DNA of 64,000 nt from assembly GCA_030411725.1 (NCBI GenBank), contig MU839829.1:186001-250000 (forward strand). Reading direction: 5' to 3'. Below, piece by piece: positions 9,909 through 22,621 of this stretch; position 1 is the first letter of the stretch; every line of letters begins with the position of its first letter. The notes beneath the pieces were generated by a model that did no database searches, was not told the DNA's origin, and worked only from the letters and a program-made list of their open reading frames with translations. Origin of the DNA: Echria macrotheca (taxonomy: Eukaryota; Ascomycota; Sordariomycetes; Sordariales; Schizotheciaceae). The position numbers were made by a program, and so were the translations under genes.

Positions 9909-11338
9909 CGCCGGATATGCGGACGGGCTCGGGTTACGATGTGTAGAGTTAGTTTGGTAGAATGCAAGCGTAGCGACGAATAATGATTGGATGTGTTTTT
10001 TTGCTTTCAGACGATGTCGGCTCGTGACATGATTAAGCGTGTCTTTCCGCATGGGCAGAACTTGGCATAGGGAACGGAATGCATCAGGCAAAGGTGTTGA
10101 GGGGGTGAAGTTTTGGGAGGACGACTTATCTTGATATGAACCGTCGCGAGCCGATGGTGAAGCGGGCACGTCATGACACGACGATATGAACACGCGGGCT
10201 ACTCGGTGTTCTACAACTCTGAAGATACAGCACAGCAATCCCGAGTCTACAGAGACTCAGCCTCAAGCCAAGCTGCACCCGAGGAGGACGATGAAGAAGC
10301 TCATTTTGCACTCCTCTCACGGCGTTCCAACTCTTGTTTTCTTATATCTACATATCTACCTACATGGACAAAACAAAATCATTCTGAGTCGCCATGATTC
10401 ATCTGTTCACAACCCCTACTACTACCAGCCAAGCCAGGCAGGGCGGCGGTGTTCCGCCGTATCGTCTCCATCTCGACATGTTTCACAAACACTTTGTCGA
10501 TATTACATATCTACCCAGCACGTTGCCCAGGTCTTGTCAGCGACCGATCCCCACTGGGTTTCGTTCCTCGTACACGAAATTCTCAAAATGTTCCCCGCTC
10601 TCGTGCGTCCGATTCACAATGAATCATTCACTACAGCCACCCCCTGGCGTATTTCCATGCAAAATGAAAAGCCCAGACCGTCTAAGACATCATTCCGCGG
10701 TCCCGGCCCCGCTTTCCAAGGACTGCGTCGAGATCAAGGATTCAAGGCAAGTTTAATCTTATCTCCATGCTTTGTCATAACTCCGGCTTGCTCGTTTGTA
10801 AGGCGCGGTGGATGTGATGAAAACTCTTTGGCGTAGTCGGGCCAATTCAGAACCGTTTTTCGGTCTGGATTACATCAGCGCCATTTCGTCTGGACCTCAT
10901 CCCGCGATGATGGCATCGCGTTCCCGATACTAGGGCCCATCTATCCCATGTCCTATGGAGAACAAACAAAGGGAGATAGCAATCACAGCGAATCATGTCG
11001 GTTCTCACACACACCCAGGTTGCACTGGGGTTGCGGCAGAGCGGATGCAGGTTGTCGAAAGCCCCCCTGTTTGGGTCTAACCCAAAGCTGCTTACTGAGG
11101 TAGCGATTGGGTGCGTATTCGACACATTCTGCGCGCTCGATATTTTTTGTTGGGATGCCGTCCCGGACTTTACGGGTTTGTAGATATCAAAGGGGGTTCT
11201 CTTAAAAATCAGTTTCTGCTTGTTCCCTTCCTGCGAACACTAGTCCTCCTGCCTCCTGCTCTTGATCTGCTCCTGCCCAGACAGGGAACCCCCCCTCCCT
11301 TGGACTTGAGTCGTGACTGCCGCCAGAACAAAGAAACA
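9909..11338. other. Intergenic, no gene recognised
   Basis: Short frames on both strands overlap one another and show no domain. It probably contains the bZIP 3' UTR and the promoter and leader of the ABC transporter. A TC-rich stretch lies at about 11210-11300, just before the transporter start. Confidence 0.4.
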
Positions 11339-14300
11339 ATGTGGGGTCACCAAGCACCAGAAGAGGCACTGCGCCGACGAGCAGCAGACACAAACCCGGA
11401 CGCACTACACCACCCCGACAGGATACCGTCCACTGAGGAGAACGACTCCTCGGAAGGAACCACCAAAGTGCCCACACCAGACGAATGCGCATCGACGGCC
11501 AGCACCAGCAATGGCAACGGCACCTGGGGCGAGCGCGACGTCGGCGGCCCCGTGTCGCAGCGCGAAGCCATGCAGGAGTACGAAGACCTCCGCCACGAGT
11601 TGACCAGCCGGCTGTCGATTACCCAGTCGCGCGCGAGCCGCACAAGTCGCGCGACGGGCACCACGACGCGCTCCGGTGCCGGGGGCCGGTCCGGTGTCTT
11701 TGGTCGTTTCGTCTCCCGCTTCAGCAGCCGGGCCGGCCCAGCCCCAGATGCCGAGAGCACGACCGACGGGGACACAGATATCGACGACCAGGCCTCGTCG
11801 GAGGACATTTTTCCCCTGGAGCAGTTCATGCGCGACGGCCATTTCGAGAAACGCACGCCCTCCGGCGACTCGACCAAGAAACTCGGCGTCGTATTCAAGA
11901 ACCTCACCGTCAAAGGCGTCAGCAGCAGCGCGAGCCACGTCCGCACGCTCCCGCAGGCCGTCCTGGGCACTTTCGGTCCGGACCTATACCACCTCTTGCG
12001 CGGCTGGTTTCCTGTGCTAGCAGCGGGACACAAACCTGAACTTCGGACACTCATTCATGACTTCACCGGCGTCGTCAGGCATGGCGAGATGATGCTCGTG
12101 CTGGGCCGGCCCGGGGCCGGGTGCAGCACGTTCCTGCGCGTGATCGCCAACAACCGCGGGGCGTACGCGTCGGTCGAAGGCGACGTCTCGTACAGCGGCA
12201 TCTCGGCGGCCGAGGCGAGCAAGCACTACCGCGGCGAGGTGGTGTACAACGCCGAGGACGACCAGCACATGCCCACGCTGACGGTCGGGCAGACGCTCCG
12301 GTTCTCGCTGCTCAACAAGACGCGGAAACATCTGCGGGGGGAGGTCGAGATCATCATCGACGCGCTGCTGAGCATGTTCGCCATCAAGCACACGCGCAAC
12401 ACGCTCGTGGGGAATGAGTACGTCCGCGGCGTCTCGGGCGGCGAGAGGAAGCGCGTGAGCATCGCCGAGACGTTAGCGACCAAAAGCACCGTCGTGTGCT
12501 GGGACAACTCAACGCGGGGCCTGGACGCGTCGACGGCGCTGGACTATGCCAAGTCGCTGCGCGTCATGACCGACGTCTCGGACCGCACGACCATCACCAC
12601 GCTCTACCAGGCCGGCGAGGGCATCTACGAGTACATGGACAAGGTCCTGGTCATCGACGAGGGGCGCATGCTGTATCAGGGGCCTGCGTCTGAGGCCAGA
12701 AAATACTTTGTCGATCTGGGCTTCTACGCGCCGCCGCGGCAGACAACGGCCGATTTCCTGACGTCCGTGTGTGATCCCGTCGTGCGCCAGTTCCGCGAGG
12801 GCTTCGAGGACAGCTGCCCCAAGACGGCCGAGGAGCTGGAGAAGGTGTTCCGCGCCAGTGCCGCCTACCAAAAAGTGCTCGAGGACGTGCACGACTTCGA
12901 GTCGCACCTCCACGCCACGGGCCATGTCGACAGGCGCGTGTTCCAGGAGTCGGTGCAGGAGCAGAAATCGAAGCGGGTGGCGTCGCGATCGAATTACACC
13001 GTCAGCTTCTGGAAGCAGGTCCTCGCGTGCACGCGGCGCGAGTTCTGGCTGGTCTGGGGTGACAGGACGTCGCTTTATACCAAGTACTTCACCATCGTCA
13101 GCAACGGGCTGATTGTCAGCTCGCTGTTTTACAAGACGCCTGAGTCGACGGATGGCGCCTTCTTGCGGACCGGTGTGGTGTTTTTCTCGCTCATCTTTCT
13201 TGGCTGGCTGCAGCTGTCTGAGCTGATGAAGGCCGTCTCGGGACGGGTCGTTGTCGCTCGCCACAAGGACTATGCCTTCTACCGGCCTAGCGCTGTGGCG
13301 CTGGCGAGGGCTCTCACGGATTTCCCGTTGCTGATACCGTCGACCATCATCTTTTGTGTCATCCTATTCTTCATGTCGGGTCTCGACCTGGAGCCCGGCA
13401 AGTTTTTTATCTACCTGCTGTTTGTGTACACGTCGACGATCTGCTTCACGTCTCTCTACCGCATGTTCGCGGCGCTTTCGCCTTCGATCGATGACGCCGT
13501 GCGCTTCTCGGGTGTCGCCCTCAACATTCTCATCATCTACACGGGTTACGTGATTGCGAAGCCGATTCTCATCGCTGACAAGATCTGGTTTGGCTGGATT
13601 TACTACATCAATCCTGTGGGTTTCTCTCTCTGTCTGTCTTGAACTACTGAAGCTAACCCGTATTAGGTCAGCTATGCGTTCGAGGGAGCCCTCACAAACG
13701 AATTCCATGCCCGGACGATGGAGTGTGCGCCAAACATGCTCGTCCCACAAGGCCCTGGCATCAAGCCCGCCAACCAGGGATGTGCGGTTCCCGGTGCGGT
13801 GCCAGGCCAGACCAGTGTTTCCGGCGACGATTACGTCGCTTCGCAGCTGGACTACAGCCGGAGCAATCTGTGGCGCAACTTTGGCGTCCTCGTCGCATTT
13901 TGCGTCCTCTATCTCCTCGTCACCGTCATCGCCACCGAGAAGCTCTCGTTCGTCGGGTCCGGAGGCGGAGCCCTGGTCTTCAAGAGCGGAAAGAAACAGC
14001 GTGCCTCAAAGGCCGACGAGGAAAAGGGCGGCAATGCCGGCGACGCGTCCATGCTAGCCGCTGCACGCCGGACCCAAACCCAAGATGAAGTCCTAGGCGA
14101 GCTCGTCAGGAGCGACAAGATCTTCACCTGGGAAAACCTTACCTACACGGTTCCCACAGCAGACGGCCCCAAGCGTCTGCTCAATGGCATCAACGGCTAT
14201 GCCAAGCCAGGCGTCATGGTCGCGCTGATGGGCGCCAGCGGCGCCGGCAAGACAACGCTCCTCAACACGCTCTCGCAGCGCCAAAAAGTCGGCGTGGTGA

Positions 14301-16217
14301 GCGGCGACATGTTGGTCGACGGCAAGGCTCTTGGCAACGACTTCCAGCGCGGCACCGGCTTCGTCGAGCAGATGGACCTGCATGACGAGACGGCCACGGT
14401 CCGCGAGGCGCTGGAATTCTCGGCCCTCCTGCGCCAGAGCCGGGACATCCCCCGGCACGAGAAGCTCGAGTACGTCGACAAGATCATCGACCTGCTTGAG
14501 CTACACGAGATCCAGGACGCCATCATCGCGTCGCTCGGCGTCGAGCAAAAGAAGCGCCTGACCATCGGCGTCGAGCTCGCGGCCAAGCCTTCTCTCCTAT
14601 TATTCCTCGACGAGCCGACGAGCGGTCTCGATTCCCAATCTGCCCTGTCCATCGTCCGCTTCCTGCGCAAGCTCTGCGCGGCCGGGCAGGCCATCATCTG
14701 CACGATCCACCAGCCGTCGTCGGACCTGATCCAGGAATTCGACAAGATCTTAGCTCTCAACCCGGGCGGCAACGTTTTTTACTTTGGTCCCGTCGGCGAC
14801 AATGGCAGCGCCGTGGTCAAGTACTTTGCCGAGCGCGGCACCGACTGTCCGCCGGGCAAGAACGTGGCCGAGTTCATCCTCGAGACGGCGGCCAAGGGCG
14901 GCCAGCGGGTGAACGGACGGAAGGTCAACTGGAACCGCGAGTGGCGCGAGTCGGCCGAGAACAGGGAGCTGATGGACGAGATCCGGCGCATCAAGACGGA
15001 CCGCGCCAAAATCGTCGCCGAGGACAAGACCGTCCCGCCTGTTGCGCACGAGTTCGCCGCACCCGTGTGGGAGCAGACGGTCCAGCTGACGAGGCGCATG
15101 TTCATCCACCAGTGGCGCGACCCGTCGTACATGTACGGCCGGCTGTTCGTGTCGTTCATCGTCGGCGTGTTCAACGGGTTCACGTTCTGGAAGCTGGGGA
15201 ATACGGTGGCCGATCTGCAGAACCGCATGTTCTCGCCTTTTCTGATCATCATGATTCCTGCCACGGTGTTGAATGCCGTCCTGCCCAAGTTCTATATCAA
15301 CCGCGCGCTGTGGGAGTCGCGCGAGTATCCGTCGCGCATCTATGGCTGGGTTGCCTTCTGCACGGCCGAGGTGCTCTCGGAGATTCCCGGGTCGTTGATC
15401 GCGGCCGTGGTGTACTGGGTCCTGTCGTATTGGCCGACTGGTTTGCCGGCTGACGCGCCGATCGCGGGATATGTCTTTCTCATGACGCTGCTGTTTTTCC
15501 TCTTCCAGTCGAGCTGGGGACAGTGGATCTGTGCCTGGGCGCCGAGCTTCACGGTGATTGCCAACATTCTGCCGTTTTTTCTGATTATCTTTTCGCTGTT
15601 TAACGGCGTTGTCGTGCCGTATTCACAGCTCAACGTCTTTTGGAAGTACTGGGTATGTTTTTTTCCTCCTGCGGGTGGGTGGGATACTGACGTGGACAGT
15701 TGTACTGGCTGAACCCGAGCACGTACTGGGTCAGCGGTGTACTCAGTGTGACCCTCACCGGCCAGACCGTCGAGTGCGCGGCCAACGAGGGCGCGCGGTT
15801 CAACCCGCCCAGCGGTCAGACGTGTCTAGAGTTTGCCGGTGACTTTGTCCGTCAGGCCGGACGGGGGTATCTCATGAACCCGAACGCGACAGAGGACTGC
15901 GGGTATTGCCCGTTTGCCAGTGGTGCTGAGTATCTCGACTCACTGGGGATTGAGCCGGGGTACCAGTGGCGGGATTTTGGCATCTTTTTGGTGTTTTGCT
16001 TCACCAACTGGGCGTATGTTTCCTTTTTTCTGATGATACTGGGCGTGTGCTAACTTTGGTGTGTAGGCTCGTGTATTTCTTCATCTATACCGTTCGCGTC
16101 AAGGGGTGGACGTTTGGTTTCGGTGCGCTATTTGGATGGATGGAAAAAGTGGGCGAGAAGGTTAAGGGGGTGTTTGTGAGGAACAAGGACTCTTCGACGG
16201 AGAAGAGTGAGGTGTGA
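11339..16217 (+). CDS. PDR-type (ABCG full-size) multidrug ABC transporter, 1575 aa
   Basis: Exons are 11339-13615, 13667-15652, 15700-16013 and 16067-16217; the introns (51, 47 and 53 bp) have GTGGGT or GTATGT donors and AG acceptors, and all joins keep frame. I chose the ATG at 11339 because it lies after a pyrimidine-rich leader and gives the usual PDR length. Order is NBD1-TMD1-NBD2-TMD2. NBD1 has Walker A GRPGAGCST near residue 255 (Cys replaces the catalytic Lys, as is normal for fungal PDR NBD1), signature VSGGERKR near 363 and Walker B ending WDNSTRGLD. NBD2 has a canonical Walker A GASGAGKTT near 946, a degenerate signature LGVEQKKR near 1048 and FLDEPTSGLD near 1068. This asymmetry is typical of Pdr5/CDR1. 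Role: plasma-membrane ATP-driven efflux of xenobiotics; substrate not deducible. The acidic Ser-rich N-terminal ~140 residues are species-variable. Confidence 0.95.
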
Positions 16218-16885
16218 GATAGAGATACAATCGGGCCGTTCTGTTTGGGGAGGGATCATAAAATTGGTGGTGGTTTAGAGTGTGAGGATAGATTCGATAC
16301 CATGGTACACTCGGGTTTTCTGTCAGAAGAGGCACATGTACAGATCATACACGAAACATATAAACCTTTCTTAAACCGGGTTTCCACGATCACAGAACAC
16401 TCGTACCGGCTATATGGGGAGAAGAGTCGGGATCTTCTTAAGTGCTAAAGCCAAAAAGCTCCCTGTCACCGGTAGCACATGCTTATTAGTATATGGTCAG
16501 AGAGAGTCAGATTTCTTCCGTCCAACCAGTCATTCTGACACCAGTCAAGCCTCGGTCTGTACTTTGACAATATAGTGTCAATCTTGAAGGGGCAGTTTTA
16601 AACCATACCGAATCGCAGATATCCAGATTTTCGCATCCCCTAATTGCACGATATCGACATTACGTCAAATACATGTAGATATACGCTAACAACCAAGACT
16701 AGGTATGCTACCTAGAAGATAGTTAGGTATTCAGCACATGCATGCAGGCCACAACGCCACCCCTCCGGGGCCGCGCAGGCACTTTCCGTCCCGTACATTT
16801 CCCATGGTATAAAAATTTCGTCATCCATATCCGAGAGAACCGTCCCAATACCTCCGGTAAAGCAACGCGATCACTCGTCCAGAAA
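16218..16885. other. Convergent intergenic region
   Basis: Lies between the 3' ends of the ABC transporter and the MFS gene. It holds only 3' UTR-like sequence, AT-richer than its flanks, and no gene. Confidence 0.6.
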
Positions 16886-18718
16886 TCAAGCCTTGACCTC
16901 GGCATGGTGCACCTCGCTGGTCGTCTTCTCGCCGTGGTCCGACGCCGAATCGGCCTTGGCGCCGCTGGTGACATGTCCGACGCAGATGTACTTGCGGAAC
17001 GCGCGGGCGGCGAGTCTGTGTTCGAACTGGACATCGCAGAAGTCAGCATCGAAAACGCGGCGTGGGAAAAAGGCATGGCGCAAAAACTCACCATCTCGTC
17101 GATCTCCTCCAACGTCCGCCCCTTGGTCTCGGGCAGGAAGAAAAACACCCACGCGACCGCCACAATACACGACGGAAACCAAATGTAACCATACTTCGGG
17201 CCCCAGTCCAGCGACTGCGGGTTGATAAAGTAGGGCGCGGTAAACGTCGTCAGCCACGCAAAGAAGAAGCCCACCGCAGCCGCCAGGCCAAAGGTATAAC
17301 TCCGCAGCCTTTGCGAGGGGATCTCGCCGCCGGCAAGCCAGGCATACGACGCGATCATGCCGTTGTAGCTCATCATGTACAGACACGTCAGCGCGACGAG
17401 CGTATTCGCCGCGCCCGCGTGATCGCGGCCAAGCTTGTCGTATATAACCGCAATAATCAGCTGGAAAACACCGCAGACAGCAAGCCCAATCATGAGAATC
17501 GCCCTGCGCCGGCCGAACCGCACGACGATCAGCGAGTTGAACAGGATCGCAGCGATGCCCATGACCGAGAGCACGTTGCTCATGGCAAACGGATCAGCCA
17601 CCTTGGCCATGCGCAGAAAGTACGCCTTGTACGCGATGATGAACATGCTCCCGGACGCGGCCTGCAGCGTCACGGCGCCGACGGCGAGCACAGTCCGGCG
17701 GAGATCGACGGCGTTCTTGAACATGTCGACGAACTGCACGCCCGCGCCCATCTCGCGCTCGGCCTCGATGGCGCTGCGGATCTCGGCGGCTTCTTGCTCG
17801 ACCGGCGCGCCGTCGGGCCGCAGCCAGGCGAGCGCTTTGGTTCCTTCTTCGTACTTTCCGGTCAGGATCAGCCAGCGCGGGGATTCGGGGATGAAGAAGA
17901 GGGCGACGGTCATGAAGGCGGGGACGATGTAGATCATGCCGAGCGGGATGAGGTAGGCGGACTTGTCGGGGCGGTTGGCTGTTGCCCAGTCGATGATGGT
18001 GCCGATTAGGGTACCCTTTTTGTGATCATGTTAGCGTTGGAGGTCGGGAAGTTTTATTTGTCTTGGACCGTGAGAAGCCGAAGGGTTTTTATCCCTTAAG
18101 CGGTCCATCTTCTGAGATTGGGAAGCAAAAAGGGAAGTAAGCAGAGAGAAAAGGCTTACAAAGGACGTGAAGAATTGGAACATGGTCAGGAACCAGCCGC
18201 GGTACCGCGCCGGGCTGCTCTCCTGGATGTACAGCTGCGAGAAAGTCATGAAGTAGCCATTCGCAAGACCGATGAGGAACCGGCCGGCGTAGAGCGCGCC
18301 GATGTCCTCGGTGGCCATCATGATCACGTTGGACACGCAGCAGAGCGCGCAGGCGGCCCAGAGACAGTGGCGGCGGCCGAACCGGGAGGCGACGAAACCG
18401 GCGGTGCCCGAACTGATAAAGGCGCCGAGGGTCATCAGCGACGAGATGAGCTGCTGCCGGACCGTGTCGAGGTTCCATCCGGCCGGCAGTTCGGGGGCGG
18501 GATATCCGTAGATCTGTTTTGGCCGTGTCAGCGATAGTTGACAGAAAAGGGAATGAAAGGAAACAAAAAAGACAAACCTTGAGGAAGCCCACCATGGCCT
18601 GCAGACCGCCAATAAGCCCAAAATCAACGCCATACTGGAACGGCGAGAGCACGATAATGCCACAGGCGAGAAAACACCTCCAGTGGTCCTTCCACGATTC
18701 CGGGGCCGGCGACGCCAT
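16886..18718 (-). CDS. MFS sugar transporter (519 aa, 4 exons)
   Basis: Minus-strand exons are 18718-18578, 18513-18160, 18015-17092 and 17026-16886, all joining in frame. Introns are 64, 144 and 65 bp; the middle one ends at AAAAG with a GCTAAC branch site. Sugar-porter hallmarks are present in order: FQYGVDFGLIGGLQAM in TM1, the TM2-3 loop SRFGRRH, GRFLIGLANGYF in TM4, PESPRWL before the central loop, RFGRRR in the TM8-9 loop, and PETKGRTLEEIDEMF after TM12. Twelve membrane segments fit the length. The protein belongs to the hexose/alpha-glucoside permease family and should import a sugar by proton symport at the plasma membrane; the substrate is not readable. The hydrophilic C-terminal ~45 residues are likely cytoplasmic. 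Confidence 0.93.
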
Positions 18719-20359
18719 TGTGACTGGTACTGCTGAGAACCTCAAGACAGTCTCGGGTGTGTGAAGAGATCTCCGAGAAAAAAACTGCAGGGAGATTCAT
18801 CGTAAAGTATATAACGACGCGGGACGCACGCTGGGTTACAATCTGATATGCTTTTCCACCCCCGGCCGAGTCCACACCCCGACTTTTTGAAAGTGCCGAA
18901 AGCCACATGGACGTCTTGGCGGCACACCACGCGGCGCAACCGGGGTGTTGTTGTACGCTACTTTGAGGTTGGTCCCCTCTCAGTACCTAGGGTGTGGTGC
19001 GGAGAAAGGTAGCAACACAGGCTGTTGGGGCGAATGTAGGCAGGCCAAGAGAACGGCCAGGGTGGGGGAGGCTATTTCATCCACCGACCGACCCCCAAAA
19101 AGGGGGTGGTATAGGTACTCTAGATTGCACTTGCAGACCGGGGGTTTAGATTAAAGGCTGAATCGAAGGCGAATGGAACAAGTCGAGATCCAGTGATGTG
19201 CATGTCGCCTGTCAGACGGGGTGCAGACAAGGACGGGTGTTATCCTGGCGTCGCATTTTTTGCGAGAGCCCATCATCAGCAATCAGCATTGGATAGCATT
19301 GGATCGTGAACATGAGTGTTGAGCGGAGGCGACGACGAGGTGGTTTGGGGAGGTGGGTAACATCTCCCGATGTCTGCATTCTGGGGGTCCAGGATTCCCC
19401 AGTCTTGGCATTGTCGAGCGTGGCAACTTTGACACTACACTAGCTAATACTAACTTTTATTGATCTAGTGTAGGAAGGGGGGTCAAGAGTGGTTCATAGA
19501 GGTGCAGAGATGCAGAGGTCGGTAAAGATGGGGTGGAGCTTTCGGCATCACTTTAAGCTCCTAGTGCGCCTGTCAACAGGCGCCGAAACCTGGGGAAGTG
19601 GATTGCCGGTTCATGCGCCGATGGGCGGGTGGTAAACGACATCCCAGTCTGGACCGGGATGACTGCGAGCGCGTCGGAATTCCAGACCCAGCTGTGTTTT
19701 TGGGGATGGGTGTGCCAACACCCCGGGTCTTGGATCTTGAACTTGGAAAGTTGCAAGGGACTGGTGTTCACAAAGGTAGGTTTTGTCTATGGCTACGAAA
19801 CTTGAGAAATGGGGTAAAAAAAATACGGAAGAGAATGTGGAGATGAGGAAAGGGGGAGAAAAAGAAAAAAAAAAGGAAAAAAAGGCATCCATATACTCGA
19901 CTGAAGTTGGAATTCAGCGAAAGTAACAGCCTATAGCTCACTATTTCCTCGTCATTTCCAAATTCAAAGATGCCATCAAAAGGTAACGCAAGACTTCCGA
20001 CAGACACCGAGACGGCGACCCCGGCACCGTCTCCGTGGCATCGGAGCCCAGATCCGCCCTCGGCACAGGAAACACATCCAGACCGCCGACTAGCACCATG
20101 CAACCTTAAACACAACCCCCCGCCCAGATCTGGGGCATTCTGTTCCCGGATTCGGCAGATTTGGACAACTTGCCGAGGCCTTTGTTTGGTCAAGGCATAC
20201 ATGTATCTACTTTCACGGCCTTGACAAAGAAGGATGGATCCCTCCAAATCACATTGTCACTACAGGTAATAATAAGCACTCAATTCATTGTCTAGTGTGT
20301 CTTCCTCGAATTCTGTCAAACCTGGTATCGCATATTTTCTGTGCTAGAGAGGGAGGGAC
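18719..20359. other. Intergenic, no gene recognised
   Basis: Promoter of the MFS gene (minus) on the left and 3' region of the pseudokinase gene on the right. An A-rich purine run lies at 19817-19890. No coding feature could be supported. Confidence 0.5.
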
Positions 20360-22621
20360 TTAATTCCTCCGCCGGTTGCGACGACCACCGCCCTGTCCTC
20401 CTCCTCCTCCTCCCTGGCCGTTCTGATACTGACCGTTTTGATACTGGCCGCCTTGCCCACCACCACCGCCGTTGCGTTGGTTATTTCCACCGCCTCCATT
20501 GTTCCTGTTGTTCCTGTTGTTCCCACCATTCCCACCATTCCTGTCGTTCCCACCGTTCCCCCCATTCCAACCATTTCCACCATTTCCACCATTCCTCCCG
20601 CCACCTCCGCCATTGTTGCGACCATTGCCACCATTTCCATTGTTTCCATTGTTATGGTTTCCACCGCCCCCATGGTAATTGTTCCCACCGCCTCCATTGT
20701 TCCTCCCGTTCCAGTTATTGCCACCACCGCCCTGGTGACCCCCTTGACCGCCCTGGTTCCAGTTTCCTTGGTTCTGGCCGCGGCCTTCGTTGTTCTGGTG
20801 ATGATTCTGGCCACCGCCTCGTCCATTGTTGTTATTGTTGTTATTGCGATGGCCGTTGCCGTTATTGTTGTTGTTGTTGTAGTTGTTGTTGCGCTGACCG
20901 TTGCCGTTCTCCCCACGTCCCCCGCCATTCCCTTGTTGGCGGTTTCCTTGAAAGTTTCCATTGTTATCCCGCCGCCCATTCCCCCCGTTATTCTGGCGAG
21001 GCATCTCGGTCTGAACGTCAGCCTGGTGGTTTCCATACTGCCCCCTTCTCCCTTGCCCGCCGTCGCCGCGGTTGTTACCATCATTGCGAGGACCATGGCC
21101 CTGGCCGTGTTGGTGACCATGTTGGTGACCATGTTGATGGCCATGGTGAGGTGCTGGGAGCGGGGCGGGTTGTGGTGGCGGAGTCGCATTGTAGATGTCA
21201 CTGTGGTAGTCCATGTCTAGGTCCAGATCTGGGTCTCCCGGCGCTTCGTTCTGCGGTGGCTGTGCGTATTGTTGCCTACGATTTCCCGAATCCGACGATT
21301 CTTCTTCCGACGTTGTAGGAGGCGTAGGTACACCTGATGGTGGTGGTCTATGTGATGATGGTCGCCGACCGTCTCCGCTCCCACCATTTCTATCACCGCC
21401 ACCATCACCGTCATCGTCATCATCATCATCCTCATCATCACCACCACCCCCACCACCACCCCAACCACCGGGGCCACCCCAACCAGGCCCACCCGGCGGG
21501 TTTCCAGGCGGGTTTCCAGGCGGGTTTCCAGGCGGGTTTCCCGGCGGCCCACCCCATCCCGCTCCATTCCCTCCCCATCCCCTTCCATTCCTCCACGCCC
21601 GCCACGCCGCCGCCGTGATGAACGGAAACAGCGCCGGCAAATCCAGCGGCACAGCCCTATTAGTCTCGGTGAACTCGACACCGCCCGGATTCTTATTCGT
21701 CACCGGACAAGGCGGGACCGCCCACCCGACCTGGGGCGTCTGGTACAGAAACTCCAAGCACTCGGCCGCCGACGGCCTGAGCTCCGGGTCGACGATCAAC
21801 ATGCCCCGCACGAGCCGGCAGAGGTGATCCCCCGCCGGCTCCCTTACGTCCAGCACGTGAGCGAACCTAGCCAGCGTGTTATCGGTGTCTTTAAGGAACG
21901 TAGTTTCGTCGACGACGATGCCGCACATATAGACCAGCGTCGCGCCGAGCGCCCAGATATCGGCCTTCGCAATCTGAGCAATATCTGGCGTCCTGCCGCC
22001 GCGCAGCTCCGGCGCCGGCCAGAGGAGGCTCCCCTGTGGTCGTCCCGGGCCGCGGTACCAGAAGCGCTGAGTGGACACGGCGTGCTTGAAGTTGGTCAGC
22101 TTGTAGATAAGGTCGGGCGTGGCGCCGCTGACGAGGATGTTTTCCGGGTATACGTTGAGGTGGGTGATGCCCTTTTCGTGCAGGTGGGCGAGGGCTTGGA
22201 GCATCTGGTCCGCGAGCATGAGGAGATCAACACGTTGGTTTGCGCTGATCTGGCGCAGGTGAGACACACGCAGGTGGCCATGCTCGCTGAAGTTCGTGAC
22301 TAGGATGCGCTCAGCCGGGCAGGCGTCTTGTACGGGCACGATGTGGGCGTGGGCGAGGTTGGCGGGATAGTAAACCTCGGGCCACTGGGTGAAGTCTGAG
22401 TCGGGCGCTGTGCTGTCAGGCCCGGGCTCGGTAGAAAGAATATGCTGTGATCTGGGGGGACTGACCCGTTTGCAGATGTAGGGCCGGCCGTCGGTGAGGC
22501 CGATCCCTAGGTGGACGGATGCTTTGGCGTCGGCGCGGTAGACGGTGTGCTCGGGGCCGGTGCCGACAAAGTAGCCCTGGGGGTACCTTACGCCCCGACA
22601 CCAGGTCGTTGTGACTCCCAT
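20360..22621 (-). CDS. Pseudokinase with long Gly/Asn-rich (prion-like) C-terminal tail, 753 aa
   Basis: A single uninterrupted frame. Residues ~15-295 have a protein-kinase fold: glycine-loop-like GTGPEHTVYRA, YICKRV with a Lys at ~51 in the VAIK position, an HRD region written HLNVYPENIL (154-163), a DFG region written TNF (176-178), APE as PAPEL (202-206) and DIWALG (222-227). The catalytic Asp of HRD is Asn and the metal-binding Asp of DFG is Asn, so it is predicted catalytically dead. Residues ~340-400 have WGG motifs and GNPP repeats, followed by an Asp-rich run; from ~500 a histidine-rich HGHQ repeat leads into ~250 residues dominated by Gly and Asn with scattered Arg, resembling RNA-binding or prion-like disordered regions. 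The combination suggests a scaffold that binds partners through the pseudokinase fold and condenses or binds RNA through the tail; this is inference. I recognise no named orthologue. Confidence 0.85.
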   Translation of the reverse strand: MGVTTTWCRGVRYPQGYFVGTGPEHTVYRADAKASVHLGIGLTDGRPYICKRVSPPRSQHILSTEPGPDSTAPDSDFTQWPEVYYPANLAHAHIVPVQDACPAERILVTNFSEHGHLRVSHLRQISANQRVDLLMLADQMLQALAHLHEKGITHLNVYPENILVSGATPDLIYKLTNFKHAVSTQRFWYRGPGRPQGSLLWPAPELRGGRTPDIAQIAKADIWALGATLVYMCGIVVDETTFLKDTDNTLARFAHVLDVREPAGDHLCRLVRGMLIVDPELRPSAAECLEFLYQTPQVGWAVPPCPVTNKNPGGVEFTETNRAVPLDLPALFPFITAAAWRAWRNGRGWGGNGAGWGGPPGNPPGNPPGNPPGNPPGGPGWGGPGGWGGGGGGGDDEDDDDDDDGDGGGDRNGGSGDGRRPSSHRPPPSGVPTPPTTSEEESSDSGNRRQQYAQPPQNEAPGDPDLDLDMDYHSDIYNATPPPQPAPLPAPHHGHQHGHQHGHQHGQGHGPRNDGNNRGDGGQGRRGQYGNHQADVQTEMPRQNNGGNGRRDNNGNFQGNRQQGNGGGRGENGNGQRNNNYNNNNNNGNGHRNNNNNNNGRGGGQNHHQNNEGRGQNQGNWNQGGQGGHQGGGGNNWNGRNNGGGGNNYHGGGGNHNNGNNGNGGNGRNNGGGGGRNGGNGGNGWNGGNGGNDRNGGNGGNNRNNRNNGGGGNNQRNGGGGGQGGQYQNGQYQNGQGGGGGGQGGGRRNRRRN
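21490..21550 (-). repeat. 12-bp tandem repeat coding for GNPP in the pseudokinase
   Basis: On the plus strand GCGGGTTTCCAG is repeated four to five times back to back, encoding consecutive GNPP units on the minus strand. A second 12-bp array (TTGGTGACCATG type, about 21100-21140) encodes HGHQ repeats in the same protein. Confidence 0.85.

Noticed and set aside
17062..18009. 315-codon plus-strand frame antisense to the MFS transporter
   Set aside because: The minus strand has complete sugar-porter motifs and intron signals; the plus frame is Arg/His/Asp-rich shadow sequence.
20341..21318. Long plus-strand frames (His/Cys/Ser-rich and Val/Ile/Thr-rich) over the pseudokinase tail
   Set aside because: They are shadows of the Gly/Asn-rich low-complexity coding sequence on the minus strand.
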